Positions 53,749 through 63,619 are shown, counted from the stretch's first letter. The stretch: DNA of 64,000 nt from Ensifer sp. USDA 6670 (GCA_000421085.1 ATWE01000003.1:248001-312000); one strand, 5' to 3'. Made by a program: numbers and translations. Notes: generated by a model not told the origin, from the letters alone.

Positions 53749-55641
53749 TCACTCCTTCAAAGCCCGGCCGAACACACGCGACAGCCTTTCTGCAAAGGCG
53801 CGCGGGTCCTCGGGCCTGTCGCCGTCGAGGACGCGCGCCTGGTCGAGGAGAAGCTTGACCGCGTCCTCGCGGAAGGCTTTGTCCTCCGAAGGGCAGGTGG
53901 CAAGCGCGGCGATCAGCTGATGGCCGGGATTGATTTCGAGGACAGGTTTTGGCGCGCCCTCGATACGCCCGGCACCTTGCAGCATCTTCTGGAGCTGGAG
54001 GTCCGGCCCCTGTTCCGGTGCAACCAGGCAGACGGCACTTTCCGTCAGCCGGTCTGAGGTGCGCACGTCTGAAACCGCATCGCCGAGCGTCTCCTTGGCG
54101 AAGCTCACGAAATCGATGACCGCGGCGCCCGCTTCCGACGAATCGGCGGCCGCCGCTTCGTCCTTCTTGGCGATGCCGGCGAGATCCGCCGCACCTTGGG
54201 TGATCGACTTGAAGGGCTTTCCCTCAAAGTCGGGCGCGGTCGTCACCCAGAAGCTGTCGACCGGACACGTCAGGAGCAGCACCTCGATGCCGCGGGCACG
54301 AAAGCCCTCGAGCTGGGGCGACGCCTTCAGCTGGGCGAGGTTGTCGCCGGTCAGGTAGTAGATAGCCGACTGCCCGTCCTTCATCTCCTTGACGTAATCG
54401 CTCAAGGCGCGCGGCTTGTCGTCGTCCACGGTCGTGCGGAAGCGCGACAGCGCAAGAAGCTGGCCCCGCCGCTCGAAATCCTCGTAAATGCCCTCCTTGA
54501 TCACGCTGCCGAAGTTTTCCCAGATCTTGACGAAGGCCTCGGGATCGCTTTCCGCGAGCTTTTCGATGCTGGTCAGAACGCGGTTCGTCAGCCCCTTGCG
54601 GATATTTGCGAGAAGGGGACTTTCCTGGATCATTTCCCGCGAAACGTTGAGCGGCAGGTCGGCCGTGTCGACGAGGCCGCGCACAAAGCGCAGGTAGCGC
54701 GGCAGCAGCTCCGCCTCGTCGGTGATGAAGACGCGCTTGACGTAGAGCTTCATCCTGCCCTTGCGATCGGGGTCGAAAAGATCGAAGGGCTTCGAGCCGG
54801 GCACGAAGGCAAGCGCGGTATATTCGTGGCGCCCCTCGGCGCGGAAATGAACCGTCAGCGCCGGATCGTCATACTGCCCGGCAACGCCGCGGTAGAAATC
54901 CGTATAGTCGTCCTTGCTGATGTCGCTTTTCTGCTTCGTCCAGAGCGCCGTGCCGTCTGCCACCTGTGCCGGTTCTGCACCAGGCTTTTCGACGATCGAG
55001 ATAGGAACCGGCACGTGGCCGGACTGCTCCTTGACGATGCGCTCGACCGTCCAGCGCGAGGTGAAAGTCTTAGCGTCGTCCATCAGATGCAGGGTGATGC
55101 GCGTACCACGCGACGGCGCGTCAGCCAGATCGATCGCGGAAACCGTGTAGCTGCCCTTGCCGTCGGATGCCCAGTGCCAGGCCTTGTCGGTGCCGGCGCG
55201 GCGGGAAACGACGTCGACGTTGTCCGCGACCATGAAGGCCGAATAGAAACCGACGCCGAACTGGCCGATGAGCTGGGCGCCGTCCTTGCTCTGCGCTGCT
55301 TCGATCCGTTCCATGAAGGCACGCGTGCCGGAGCGTGCAATCGTGCCCAGCGATTCGACAAGCTCGTCGCGACCCATGCCGATGCCGTTGTCCTCGATGA
55401 CCAGGCGGGCATTCTCCTCGTCGAGCGTCAGAGTGATGCGCGAGGCGGGATCGCTGCCGAGGAGCTCCGGAGCGACGATCGCCTCGTAGCGCAGTTTTTC
55501 GCAGGCGTCGGCCGCGTTCGAAATCAGCTCGCGGAGAAAGACGTTCTTATCGGAATAGACGGAGTGCACCATCAGGTGCAGCAGCTTCGCCACATCGGCT
55601 TCGAAGACATGTTTCTCCACGGACGTTTCGACTTCACTCAT
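53749..55641 (-). CDS. htpG: chaperone protein HtpG (Hsp90)
   Basis: The 630-residue protein is a full-length HtpG: N-terminal ATPase with ELISNAADACEKLRY near 36-50, DNGIGM near 87, GQFGVGFYSAF near 122-132; a middle domain with RALSDYVKEMK; and a C-terminal dimerisation part. It is a cytoplasmic ATP-dependent chaperone. Start ATG 55641 has GGAGGCC upstream. It is divergent from ackA, with about 105 bases between, and there is no visible CIRCE or RpoH motif that I can confirm. Confidence 0.95.
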   Translation of the reverse strand: MSEVETSVEKHVFEADVAKLLHLMVHSVYSDKNVFLRELISNAADACEKLRYEAIVAPELLGSDPASRITLTLDEENARLVIEDNGIGMGRDELVESLGTIARSGTRAFMERIEAAQSKDGAQLIGQFGVGFYSAFMVADNVDVVSRRAGTDKAWHWASDGKGSYTVSAIDLADAPSRGTRITLHLMDDAKTFTSRWTVERIVKEQSGHVPVPISIVEKPGAEPAQVADGTALWTKQKSDISKDDYTDFYRGVAGQYDDPALTVHFRAEGRHEYTALAFVPGSKPFDLFDPDRKGRMKLYVKRVFITDEAELLPRYLRFVRGLVDTADLPLNVSREMIQESPLLANIRKGLTNRVLTSIEKLAESDPEAFVKIWENFGSVIKEGIYEDFERRGQLLALSRFRTTVDDDKPRALSDYVKEMKDGQSAIYYLTGDNLAQLKASPQLEGFRARGIEVLLLTCPVDSFWVTTAPDFEGKPFKSITQGAADLAGIAKKDEAAAADSSEAGAAVIDFVSFAKETLGDAVSDVRTSDRLTESAVCLVAPEQGPDLQLQKMLQGAGRIEGAPKPVLEINPGHQLIAALATCPSEDKAFREDAVKLLLDQARVLDGDRPEDPRAFAERLSRVFGRALKE

Positions 55642-55746
55642 CGCGTTTTCGGGCCTCCTTGATGTTTGCTCCCAATTGGCAAGCCGCGGCTTGAATTTCA
55701 AGGGTCGTCTTGCGGCAGCCCCGCTTCGGTGCGAAGCTCCTATCTG

Positions 55747-56926
55747 ATGGAAGCGCTGCTCGTCATCAATGCCGGCTCGTCCAGCCTGAAGTTCCAGATC
55801 TTCGGGATCGCCACGGCGGGGCTCGAGCGGCAGGTTCGTGCGAAACTGGACGGGATCGGAACCCAGCCGCGCCTGAAGGCGACGGCAGCCGACGGCACCG
55901 AGCTCATCGATCGGCGCTTGGATACGACCGCCGTGCGCGACCTTCCCGCGGCCCTCTCGGTAGCACGCGATTGGCTGACGACGCTTCGCGGTTTCGACCT
56001 CCGGGCGATCGGCCACAGGGTGGTGCATGGCGGTCCGGATTACGTCCGGCCGGTGCTGATCGACACGACGGTGCTCGACCGTCTGGCAAGCTATCAGGAC
56101 CTCGCACCGCTGCACCAGCCCAACAATCTCGCACCGATCCGGCTCGCCATGGAAATCAAGCCGAACGTGCCGCAGGTTGCCTGTTTCGACACGGCCTTCC
56201 ATCGGGGCCGTGCCGAGCACACCGATTGCTACGCTCTGCCGCGCGCCTTCTATGAGAAGGGCGTGCGGCGCTATGGCTTTCATGGGATTTCCTATGAATA
56301 TATCGCCGGCCAACTGCGCGAGGTGGCGCCGGAGGTCGCCTGCGGCCGGGTGATCGTCGCCCATCTCGGCAGCGGCGCGTCGATGTGCGCGCTGAAGGAC
56401 GGACGCAGCGTCGAGACGACGATGGGCTTTACCGCGCTGGACGGGCTGCCGATGGGCACGCGGCCGGGCCAATTGGATCCCGGCGTCGTTCTCCACCTGC
56501 TCACCGACCAGGCGTATGAGTGCACAGGCTGTGTCGGACCTCCTCTACCATCGGTCCGGCCTGAAAGGTCTCTCCGGCATATCGAACGATATGCGCGAGC
56601 TTCTGGAGAGCGAGGACCCGCGCGCTTCCTTCGCGATCGATCATTTCGTGCATCGCTGCGCGCTGAATGCCGGCATGCTGGCCGCAGCCTTGGGTGGCCT
56701 CGATGCTTTCGTCTTTACCGCCGGTATCGGCGAAAACTCGGCGCCGGTCCGGGCCCGAATTTCCGAAGGTCTGGCCTGGCTCGGCGCAGAGCTCGATCCG
56801 GCAGCAAACGATGCAGGCGCCCCGGTCATCTCGAAGGCAGGGAGCCTTGTCGCGCTCCGCGTCATGCCCACCGACGAGGAACTGATGATCGCCCGCCATA
56901 CGCTTGCGATCATCCGTCCTTCTTGA
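55747..56926 (+). pseudogene. ackA: acetate kinase, disrupted by a frameshift near 56511-56515
   Basis: The first frame runs from the ATG at 55747 and contains the AckA motifs NAGSSSLKF near 7-15, HRVVHGG near 90, FDTAFH near 150 and [14 protein letters not shown] near 238-251. After LTDQAYECT the frame goes astray. The rest of the enzyme continues in another frame from about 56516 ([33 protein letters not shown]) and stops at 56926. Joined, the length is about 392 residues, the normal AckA size; the total of 1180 bases is one more than a multiple of three, consistent with a one-base insertion in GGCGT. It is either a pseudogene or a sequence error. AckA interconverts acetate and acetyl-phosphate. 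Confidence 0.85.
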
Positions 56927-56994
56927 CGAGACGGTCCGAAATCTGATCGTTCCGACCGTTCCCCCTCTGCCCCATACGGCGCGCTTCTACATGT

Positions 56995-57085
56995 GGCACG
57001 CTTCGGCTGAAGCGTGAAACGTGCCGCAAATCGTCTCCCCCGTTGTGGGGGAGATGGCCGGCAGGCCAGAGGGGGTCGTCTCGGC
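56995..57085. repeat. hairpin plus short mosaic repeat between convergent genes
   Basis: A CGCTTC/GAAGCG stem with outer GGCACG/CGTGCC pairing at 56995-57025 is followed by TCTCCCCC-GTTGT-GGGGGAGA at 57034-57054 and a GGCCGGCAGGCC-like block. It fills the gap between ackA and gabD stops and probably terminates both. Confidence 0.55.
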
Positions 57086-57102
57086 GGTCGGCAGGTGCCC
57101 GG

Positions 57103-58578
57103 TCAGATATTGCCCATGCAGAGATATTTCATCTCGAGATAGTCCTCGAGACCGTGGCGGGAGCCCTCCCGGCCGATGCCCGATTGCTTGATTCCGCCGA
57201 AGGGAGCTGCTTCGGAAGACATCCGGCCCGTATTGATTCCGACCATGCCATATTCCAGAGCCTCGGCGACATGCCAGACCCGTTTGAGGTTCTCGGCGTA
57301 GAAATAGGCCGCGAGCCCGTAGATAGTATCGTTCGCCTCGGCCACCACCTGCTCGGCGCTCTCGAAGCGGATGATCGGGGCGATCGGCCCGAATGTCTCT
57401 TCCTGGGCGATGCGCATGTCATGCGAGATGCCGGTAAGCACGGTGGGTTCGAAGAAGGTGCCGGTCGCGCCGATCCGGCTGCCGCCCGAGCGCACTTGTG
57501 CTCCCTTGGCTACGGCGTCGGCCACATGTGCCTCGATCTTGTCGATCGCGTGGGCGTCGATCATCGGACCGATGGCGACGTCGGGAGCAAAACCGTCACC
57601 GACCGTGAGCTCGCGCACGCGCGCGACGAACTTCTCCGCAAACGCGTCATGCACCGCGGATTGCACATAGATGCGGTTCGCCGAAACGCAGGTCTGGCCG
57701 GCATTGCGGAATTTCGCCTGGACCGCGCCGTCCACCGCCTCGTCGATATCGGCGTCGTCGAAGACGATGAAGGGGGCGTTGCCGCCGAGTTCGAGGCTCA
57801 CCTTCTTGATCTGGTCGGAGCATTGCCGCATCAGGAGCCTTCCGACCTCCGTCGATCCGGTGAAGCTGATCTTGCGGACCTTGGGATTGCTGCAGAGTTC
57901 GCGGCCGATCGGCGCGCCTTCGGAGGCGTAGAGGAGATTGAGCACGCCTTCGGGGAAGCCCGCCTTCTCGGCAAGCACGAACATCGCTCCGGCTACCAGC
58001 GGTGTCTGTTCTGCGGGTTTCAGGACGATCGTGCAGCCGGCGGCAAGCGCCGGGGAGATCTTGCGGGCGACCATCGAGGCGGGGAAATTCCAGGGCGTGA
58101 TCGTGCCGACAACGCCGACCGGCTGCTTGATCACGAGCATACGCCGATCGTTGGCGGGTGCCGGGAAGGTCTCGCCGTAGACGCGCTTGGCTTCCTCCGC
58201 GTACCACTCGACATAGGAGGCGGCGTGCAGGACTTCACCCTTCGCCTCGCCGACGGGCTTACCCATTTCGGCGGTCAGGATAGCGGCGAGGTCGTCGGCA
58301 TGCTCGACGATCAGGTCATGCCAGCGGCGCAGGATGATGCTGCGATCCTTGGCCGGCTTGCCGGCCCAGAGGGGCTGGGCGAGGGCGGCCGCGTCGATGG
58401 CCGCGCGTGCATCATCGATCCCCATGTCCGGAAGCGTCGCGAGCAGTTCGCCGGTCGATGGGTTGGAGACATCGAAGACGCGGCCGGCCGGCCGCCCGGA
58501 AGACCGCGTGGCTTCGTCGAGCGAGGCGAAAATCTTCGGTCGCCGGATGTGTCTGGTGAGTGCGGGCGTCAGGGCCAT
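57103..58578 (-). CDS. gabD: succinate-semialdehyde dehydrogenase
   Basis: The 491-residue aldehyde dehydrogenase has TPWNFPAS near 160, LELGGNAPF with the general base near 263 and NAGQTCVSANRIYVQ with the nucleophilic cysteine near 298. The SSADH-type N-terminus and length fit GabD. It oxidises succinate semialdehyde to succinate with NAD(P)+. Start ATG 58578 has GGGAGGA. It is 115 bases after gabT on the minus strand. Confidence 0.9.
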   Translation of the reverse strand: MALTPALTRHIRRPKIFASLDEATRSSGRPAGRVFDVSNPSTGELLATLPDMGIDDARAAIDAAALAQPLWAGKPAKDRSIILRRWHDLIVEHADDLAAILTAEMGKPVGEAKGEVLHAASYVEWYAEEAKRVYGETFPAPANDRRMLVIKQPVGVVGTITPWNFPASMVARKISPALAAGCTIVLKPAEQTPLVAGAMFVLAEKAGFPEGVLNLLYASEGAPIGRELCSNPKVRKISFTGSTEVGRLLMRQCSDQIKKVSLELGGNAPFIVFDDADIDEAVDGAVQAKFRNAGQTCVSANRIYVQSAVHDAFAEKFVARVRELTVGDGFAPDVAIGPMIDAHAIDKIEAHVADAVAKGAQVRSGGSRIGATGTFFEPTVLTGISHDMRIAQEETFGPIAPIIRFESAEQVVAEANDTIYGLAAYFYAENLKRVWHVAEALEYGMVGINTGRMSSEAAPFGGIKQSGIGREGSRHGLEDYLEMKYLCMGNI

Positions 58579-58693
58579 CGGGCGTCCTCCCGCGACGCCT
58601 GCCGCGACCGCAGGCCTCGCTTCTATTCGTTGTGAGGGGGCGGATCATGCGCCCCGGCATGGGCGACCGCGATAGCGGCCGGCCCGACAGCCG

Positions 58694-59962
58694 TCAACCG
58701 CGTGCTTCGAGGATCGATGCCTCGATAATGTCGAGGGCTTCTGCAAAGACCTCGTCCTGGATCGTGATCGGCGCCAGGAAGCGGATGACGTTGCCATGGA
58801 CGCCGCAGGTCAGCAGGATCAACCCCTTTTCGAGGGCAAGGAGGCGGACCTTGTTTGCGAATTCGGCGCTCGGCAGGTTCGTCCTCACGTCGTTGAATTC
58901 AACGGCGTTCATGAAGCCGGGCCCGCGGATGTCGACGATTTCCGGTGCTTTCTCGCGGATCGCCGAAAGCCGCTGCTTCAGCCGGCTGCCGAGCTGGTTC
59001 GCCCGCTCGCACAGGTTCTCCTCGGCAATCACGTCGAGGACGGCATGCGCGGCGGCGATGCCGAGCGGATTGCCGCCATAGGTGCCGCCGAGGCCGCCCG
59101 GCCCGGGAGCGTCCATGATCTCGGCGCGGCCGGTGACGGCGGCAAGCGGGAAGCCGCCGGCGAGGCTCTTCGCCATCGTCGTCAGGTCCGGCGCGACGCC
59201 GTGATGTTCCATGGCGAAGAGCTTGCCGGTGCGGGCAAAGCCGGTCTGCACCTCGTCGGCGATCAGCAGGATGCCGTGCTGGTCGCAGATCTCGCGAAGC
59301 GCCTTCATGAAGGCGGTCGGGACCGGATAGAAGCCGCCTTCTCCCTGAACCGGCTCGATGATGATCGCAGCGACACGGGCCGGATCGACATCGGCCGCGA
59401 AAAGCTTCTTCAGTGCCGCAAGCGACTGCTCGACAGTCACGCCGTGAAGCTCGATCGGGAAGGGGGCGTGGAAGACATCTGCCGGCATCGCGCCGAAACC
59501 GACCTTGTAGGGAACGACCTTCCCCGTCAGCGCCATGCCCATGAATGTGCGGCCGTGGAACCCGCCGCCGAAGGCGACGACCGCCTGGCGGCCCGTCGCG
59601 GCCCGGGCGATCTTGACGGCGTTCTCGACGGCTTCCGCGCCGGTCGTGACGAAGATGGTCTTCTTCGCGAAGTCGCCGGGCACGATCGCATTCAGGCGCT
59701 CCGCCAGATGCACGTAGTTCTCGTAGGGCACCACCTGGTGGCAGGTATGGGTGAAGCGGTCGAGCTGTGCCTTGACGGCGGCGATCACCTTCGGGTGGCG
59801 GTGGCCTGTATTGACCACGGCGATGCCGGCGGCAAAGTCGATGTAGCGGTTGCCTTCCTTGTCCCAGATCTCGGCGTTTTCCGCACGGTCGGCATAGACC
59901 TGCGTGGTCATTCCGACGCCGCGGGAGATGGCTGAATTCTTGCGATCTGTGAGGCTCGTCAT
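58694..59962 (-). CDS. gabT: 4-aminobutyrate aminotransferase
   Basis: The 422-residue class III PLP aminotransferase has TGAEAVENAVKIAR near 109-122, the PLP-phosphate loop and the Schiff-base lysine in TTMAKSLAGGFPL near 267. It transfers the amino group of GABA to 2-oxoglutarate. Two adjacent ATGs at 59965 and 59962 are both possible; AGGA lies upstream. The long upstream open frame to 60211 is intergenic and should be ignored. It is divergent from a MerR-XRE-cupin regulator gene. Confidence 0.92.
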   Translation of the reverse strand: MTSLTDRKNSAISRGVGMTTQVYADRAENAEIWDKEGNRYIDFAAGIAVVNTGHRHPKVIAAVKAQLDRFTHTCHQVVPYENYVHLAERLNAIVPGDFAKKTIFVTTGAEAVENAVKIARAATGRQAVVAFGGGFHGRTFMGMALTGKVVPYKVGFGAMPADVFHAPFPIELHGVTVEQSLAALKKLFAADVDPARVAAIIIEPVQGEGGFYPVPTAFMKALREICDQHGILLIADEVQTGFARTGKLFAMEHHGVAPDLTTMAKSLAGGFPLAAVTGRAEIMDAPGPGGLGGTYGGNPLGIAAAHAVLDVIAEENLCERANQLGSRLKQRLSAIREKAPEIVDIRGPGFMNAVEFNDVRTNLPSAEFANKVRLLALEKGLILLTCGVHGNVIRFLAPITIQDEVFAEALDIIEASILEARG

Positions 59963-59965
59963 CAT

Positions 59966-60191
59966 TGTCGTCCTGGTCGAGAGGGAGTATGTCGAGAGGG
60001 AATATATTGCATTTTTTCTGCAACTTTTCTCAGGAAGAGGTACATTTTTCACGATGGATTGCAAATCAAATTTGCTGATCGAGACAACACCCGGATTGAT
60101 GGGCGCTTCTTGTGCAGCCGCTGCGCTCGCGGCTAGATAGCCCCTGGCGGTCAGCGGCATGGATCCCGCACGGTGATAAGGATATGAATTG
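59966..60191. promoter_or_regulatory. gabT/regulator divergent region with repeats
   Basis: GTCGAGAGGGAGTAT and GTCGAGAGGGAATAT are tandem 15-base repeats at 59976-60005. Two inverted repeats follow: TTGCA-N7-TGCAA (60007-60023) and GCAAAT-CAA-ATTTGC (60061-60075). The shared TTGCA/TGCAA core makes them operator candidates for the adjacent regulator. Confidence 0.5.
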
Positions 60192-61022
60192 ATGGGCGGT
60201 ATTGGCACCATTCGCTACAAGGTTGCCGAGGCGGCAAGGCTAGCGGGCGTGTCCGCCTCGACGCTCAGGCTATGGGAAACGCAAGGTCTGGTCGTGCCGG
60301 AGCGTTCGGTGACGGGGCATAGACAATATACCGACGCCGATCTCGCCCGGCTGAAGCGCATTTCCTGGTTCCGCTCCGAACGCGGCCTTAACCCCGCAGC
60401 GATCAGGGAAGCTCTGGAGGCCGAAAGCGACTTCCCCGAAGACGAAACCGGTTCCGCAACGCCGAGCGACGACAATGGAGACCTGCAGGTCGGGCGGAAG
60501 CTGCGCAGTCTGAGACATGCCGCGGGCAAAACACTGGAACAGGTGGCCGGCGACATCGGCATCGCCGCATCCGTGCTTTCGACTCTGGAGCGGACGTCGC
60601 AGGGTGTCTCCGTCGCCGTTCTGCACAACCTTGCGGAATATTTCGGAACAACCGTATCGAGCCTCTCCGGCGAAGAGGAGACAAAAGCGCGGGCGCTCGT
60701 CCGGGCCGGCGAATGGCGCAACTGGCCGCGCACGACGCCGGGGGTGACGGTGCAGTTGCTTGCCGAAGGCAAGAACCAGATGGATTGCCATCGCTTCGTT
60801 CTGGCGCCAGGCGCCTCGAGCGAGGGCGCTTACCGGCATGAGGGGGAGGAATTCGTCTACGTCCTCTCCGGACATGTGGAGTTCGTGCTGGATTCGGATC
60901 AGTTCTACGACCTTCACCCGGGCGACTCCCTGTATTTCGAGAGCCGCCGCCGTCATGCCTGGTCGAACAGGCACGACGGCGAAACCGTGTTGTTGTGGAT
61001 CAATACGCCGCCGACGTTTTGA
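60192..61022 (+). CDS. fusion regulator: MerR HTH + XRE HTH + cupin
   Basis: The 276-residue protein combines three parts: a MerR-type winged helix at about 6-78 (IRYKVAEAARLAGVSASTLR; GHRQYTDADLARLKRI), an XRE-type helix-turn-helix at about 97-157 (GKTLEQVAGDIGIAASVLS), and a C-terminal cupin at about 197-276 (YRHEGEEFVYVLSG; DLHPGDSLYF). XRE-cupin regulators such as PuuR control putrescine and GABA genes, so it is a good candidate for controlling divergent gabT-gabD. The ATG at 60192 is preferred; a TTG lies one codon earlier. Two DNA-binding domains in one chain are unusual. Confidence 0.88.
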   Translation: MGGIGTIRYKVAEAARLAGVSASTLRLWETQGLVVPERSVTGHRQYTDADLARLKRISWFRSERGLNPAAIREALEAESDFPEDETGSATPSDDNGDLQVGRKLRSLRHAAGKTLEQVAGDIGIAASVLSTLERTSQGVSVAVLHNLAEYFGTTVSSLSGEEETKARALVRAGEWRNWPRTTPGVTVQLLAEGKNQMDCHRFVLAPGASSEGAYRHEGEEFVYVLSGHVEFVLDSDQFYDLHPGDSLYFESRRRHAWSNRHDGETVLLWINTPPTF

Positions 61023-61364
61023 CGGGAACCACGGGCACTTACGGCGCGAAAATAATCAAGATGCTTATCTGCCGATAAATGTATTCCGACGTAATGGTTC
61101 GAGCTGCTCCCAACCGCAACGCCTATTCGATCGCGCCGACATAAATATTGCGCGCAAGACACACCCCCGGCATCTTGGGGATCGGTCGACTATGTTGATG
61201 ACGGGCGGAACAAAGTTTGGCCCGATTCCCCCGTTCAGCCTCGAACAGTTCTTTAGCCTGCCCGACTGCCGGCTTCCATCGCTGAGCGCTCAACGAACCT
61301 GATTGCACATCATGCACCTGTTCACGAACCTACGAAAGAAAGCTCGAACGGAGAGGGAGTGTTG
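61023..61364. other. intergenic region, no gene seen
   Basis: About 340 bases of moderately AT-rich DNA separate the regulator from the polysaccharide genes. I see a weak CCCCCGGCATCTTGGGG hairpin near 61167 and no convincing gene. A promoter for the acyltransferase should be near the right end. Confidence 0.4.
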
Positions 61365-62498
61365 ATGCAGATGGTGCGCGATCAGCAGCTGGACGGCCTG
61401 AGAGCCGTAGCGGTCACAATGGTGCTCTACGCGCATTTCTTCGCAGCCGATGGATCCCATTGGGGTCATCTCGGCGTAAGGCTGTTTTTCGTTTTGAGCG
61501 GCTTCCTGATAACGCGCCTGCTGCTCGATGCGCGAGACGCTGCCCGTTTCGAGCCGGCGACGGCACTCAAATCCTTTTACGCACGCCGGGCAATTCGCAT
61601 CTTCCCTCCCTACTTCGCCGTCCTGGCCGCCGTCTTTTTCCTGGATCTGGAACGATCGAAGGAGGTCATGGCGTGGCACGCCCTTTATTTGTCCAATTTC
61701 TGGTACGCGCTGCAGAACGAATGGACGCCGTGGGTCCTCTGTCATACGTGGAGCCTGAGCATCGAAGAGCAGTTCTACCTCGTCTGGCCACTGATCGTGC
61801 TGCTCGTGCCGCGCCGGTCGGTTGCCGGGGTTTGCGCCGGAGTTATCGTTTGCTCGCTCGCCTACCGCTTCTACTGGCCGCTCACCGGTACGCCATCACT
61901 CGCGCGGGACCTTTTGCCGCCGGCGTCGATGGATGCGCTGGCCGTTGGCGCGCTGCTCGCCGCCCGCCCATCCTGGCGAGCTGGTTGGCCGGCATGGGCA
62001 AAATTGAGCTGGATGCCGCTTTCGCTCGCTTCGCTCTTCCTCGTGTGGTCGAAGCCGGTTGCCATGGCACCGGTCGTTGCGTGGTTCGCCTGGATCGGCC
62101 TTGAGGTCGTCCCTCTCTTGCCGCTCGCTATGCTGGTCGGCGGCTGTTCTAAGGGGATCGGCGGGCCTGCCGGTCGGCTCATCGCGCTTCCGCCTTTGGC
62201 GGCGCTCGGCCGGATCAGCTATGGCGTCTATCTTTTCCACGCAGTCGTGCTGGCCCTGGTCGTTCAAGCGCAGCCTTTCATTCCCGTCAATGTCTCAGAC
62301 CAGGGGGCAGGGCGGTTTGTCGTTGCCGGCGCCCTGACCCTGATACTCGCCTCGGTTTCCTGGCTGTTCTTCGAAAAGCCGCTGAACGGACTGAAGCGCC
62401 ACTTTCCCTATATTCGTCCCGACGGCGGAGCGGGGGCGGCAGCCGCTATCCCTGGCGCCAGTCGTGACGAAGCCTTGCAGCCCCAGAACCTTCGATAA
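61365..62498 (+). CDS. acyltransferase family 3 (OafA/YrhL-like) integral membrane protein
   Basis: The 377-residue protein has about ten membrane segments and the family motifs QLDGLRAVAV near 7-16, FFVLSGFLITRLLLD near 42-56, and FYARRAIRIFPPYF near 70-83. CHTWSLSIEEQFYLVWP is another hallmark. These enzymes O-acylate sugars of surface polysaccharides from the inner membrane. GTG (61359), TTG and ATG (61365) are all in frame after GAGAGGGAG; I choose ATG. It opens a run of glycosyltransferase genes. Confidence 0.88.
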   Translation: MQMVRDQQLDGLRAVAVTMVLYAHFFAADGSHWGHLGVRLFFVLSGFLITRLLLDARDAARFEPATALKSFYARRAIRIFPPYFAVLAAVFFLDLERSKEVMAWHALYLSNFWYALQNEWTPWVLCHTWSLSIEEQFYLVWPLIVLLVPRRSVAGVCAGVIVCSLAYRFYWPLTGTPSLARDLLPPASMDALAVGALLAARPSWRAGWPAWAKLSWMPLSLASLFLVWSKPVAMAPVVAWFAWIGLEVVPLLPLAMLVGGCSKGIGGPAGRLIALPPLAALGRISYGVYLFHAVVLALVVQAQPFIPVNVSDQGAGRFVVAGALTLILASVSWLFFEKPLNGLKRHFPYIRPDGGAGAAAAIPGASRDEALQPQNLR

Positions 62499-62514
62499 GC
62501 ACACGAGCCGAACC

Positions 62515-63618
62515 ATGCCGACGCCCCTCGTCTCCATCGTCCTGCCTGTCTACAATGCGGAGCCGTACATTGCCGCAGCTATCGAGAGCGTGTTGCGCCA
62601 GGACTACGAGCGTCTGGAGGTAATCGCGATCGACGACGGGTCGACGGATCGGTCGCGGGACATTCTCGAACGATACCGCAAGAGCGACTCTCGCGTGTCC
62701 ATCATCTCCCGTGAGAACCGCGGCCTCATAGCGACCCTGAATGAAGGCCTCGCGCTTGCAAAGGGCGAGCTCGTCGCGCGAATGGATGCCGACGACATCG
62801 CTTATCCGTCGCGCCTGTCGCGGCAGGTCGCGTTGTTTTCCGCAGAGCCCCGGCTCGCCCTTTCCGGCACGGGCATCGACATGCTGATCGGCAATCGGAT
62901 CATCCGCGGCAAGCCCAATCCCATTTACCGCCCGGGAAGCCTGCGAATCCTGTCGATATTTTTCACGATCTTCATGCATTCGACCGTGGTCTATAACCGG
63001 GACGTCATCCCGGAAGAGATGCTCCGCTACGACCCGAATTATGTGCATGCGGAAGATTTCGATCTCTTCAGGCGGATCGCGGATCGTTTCCCAGTCCACA
63101 TGATCGACGAGGCGCTGGTCGCCTATCGGATCCATGAGGATAGCGTGACCAGCAAGCACAAGCGGCAGATGCGCCGCACCCATTTGACCATCGTCGCCGA
63201 GAATCTGGCGCGGGACGCCCTTCTCGGAGATTCCGCGGCCCTCGAAGCGATCGGCGCCGCGGTAACGAGCGAGACGGTGGCACGTCTTGCCGACTGGGTC
63301 CTGACGCTCGAGCGCACGATTTCGGCTCAGCCGGGCGAGGTTCGGCGCGCCTATGAGGACGGCGCCCTTTGTTTCTTCTATTTTCTCTACCAGCTCATCG
63401 CCGACGAGGAGCAGCCCCGGCTAACCCATGAATTCCTGACGCGGACCGGGAAATGGGGTCTCATCCGCCGCCGCGAGCGATACGGGTTGCTTGCGGCCAC
63501 TCACTCACCCTGGTGCAGCCGGATTTCGCTCGCCGCAAGCAAGAGGGTGGATCGGCTTGCGCGCCACCTGCAGTCAGTGCCCGCCGCGACCGTGCTTCCC
63601 GGACATGGCTTGACCTGA
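62515..63618 (+). CDS. glycosyltransferase family 2
   Basis: The 367-residue GT-A enzyme has VSIVLPVYNAEPYIAAAIES near 6-25, DDGSTD near 41-46 and the metal-binding MDADD near 89-93. Such enzymes transfer sugars from nucleotide donors to polysaccharide repeat units. It starts 16 bases after the acyltransferase stop and one base before the next gene, so it is part of an operon for a surface polysaccharide. Confidence 0.88.
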   Translation: MPTPLVSIVLPVYNAEPYIAAAIESVLRQDYERLEVIAIDDGSTDRSRDILERYRKSDSRVSIISRENRGLIATLNEGLALAKGELVARMDADDIAYPSRLSRQVALFSAEPRLALSGTGIDMLIGNRIIRGKPNPIYRPGSLRILSIFFTIFMHSTVVYNRDVIPEEMLRYDPNYVHAEDFDLFRRIADRFPVHMIDEALVAYRIHEDSVTSKHKRQMRRTHLTIVAENLARDALLGDSAALEAIGAAVTSETVARLADWVLTLERTISAQPGEVRRAYEDGALCFFYFLYQLIADEEQPRLTHEFLTRTGKWGLIRRRERYGLLAATHSPWCSRISLAASKRVDRLARHLQSVPAATVLPGHGLT

Positions 63619-63619
63619 C

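Noticed and set aside
55747-56946. A 400-residue intact acetate kinase in one frame
   Set aside because: After about residue 256 the translation becomes Arg-rich and loses family motifs, which are found in another frame.
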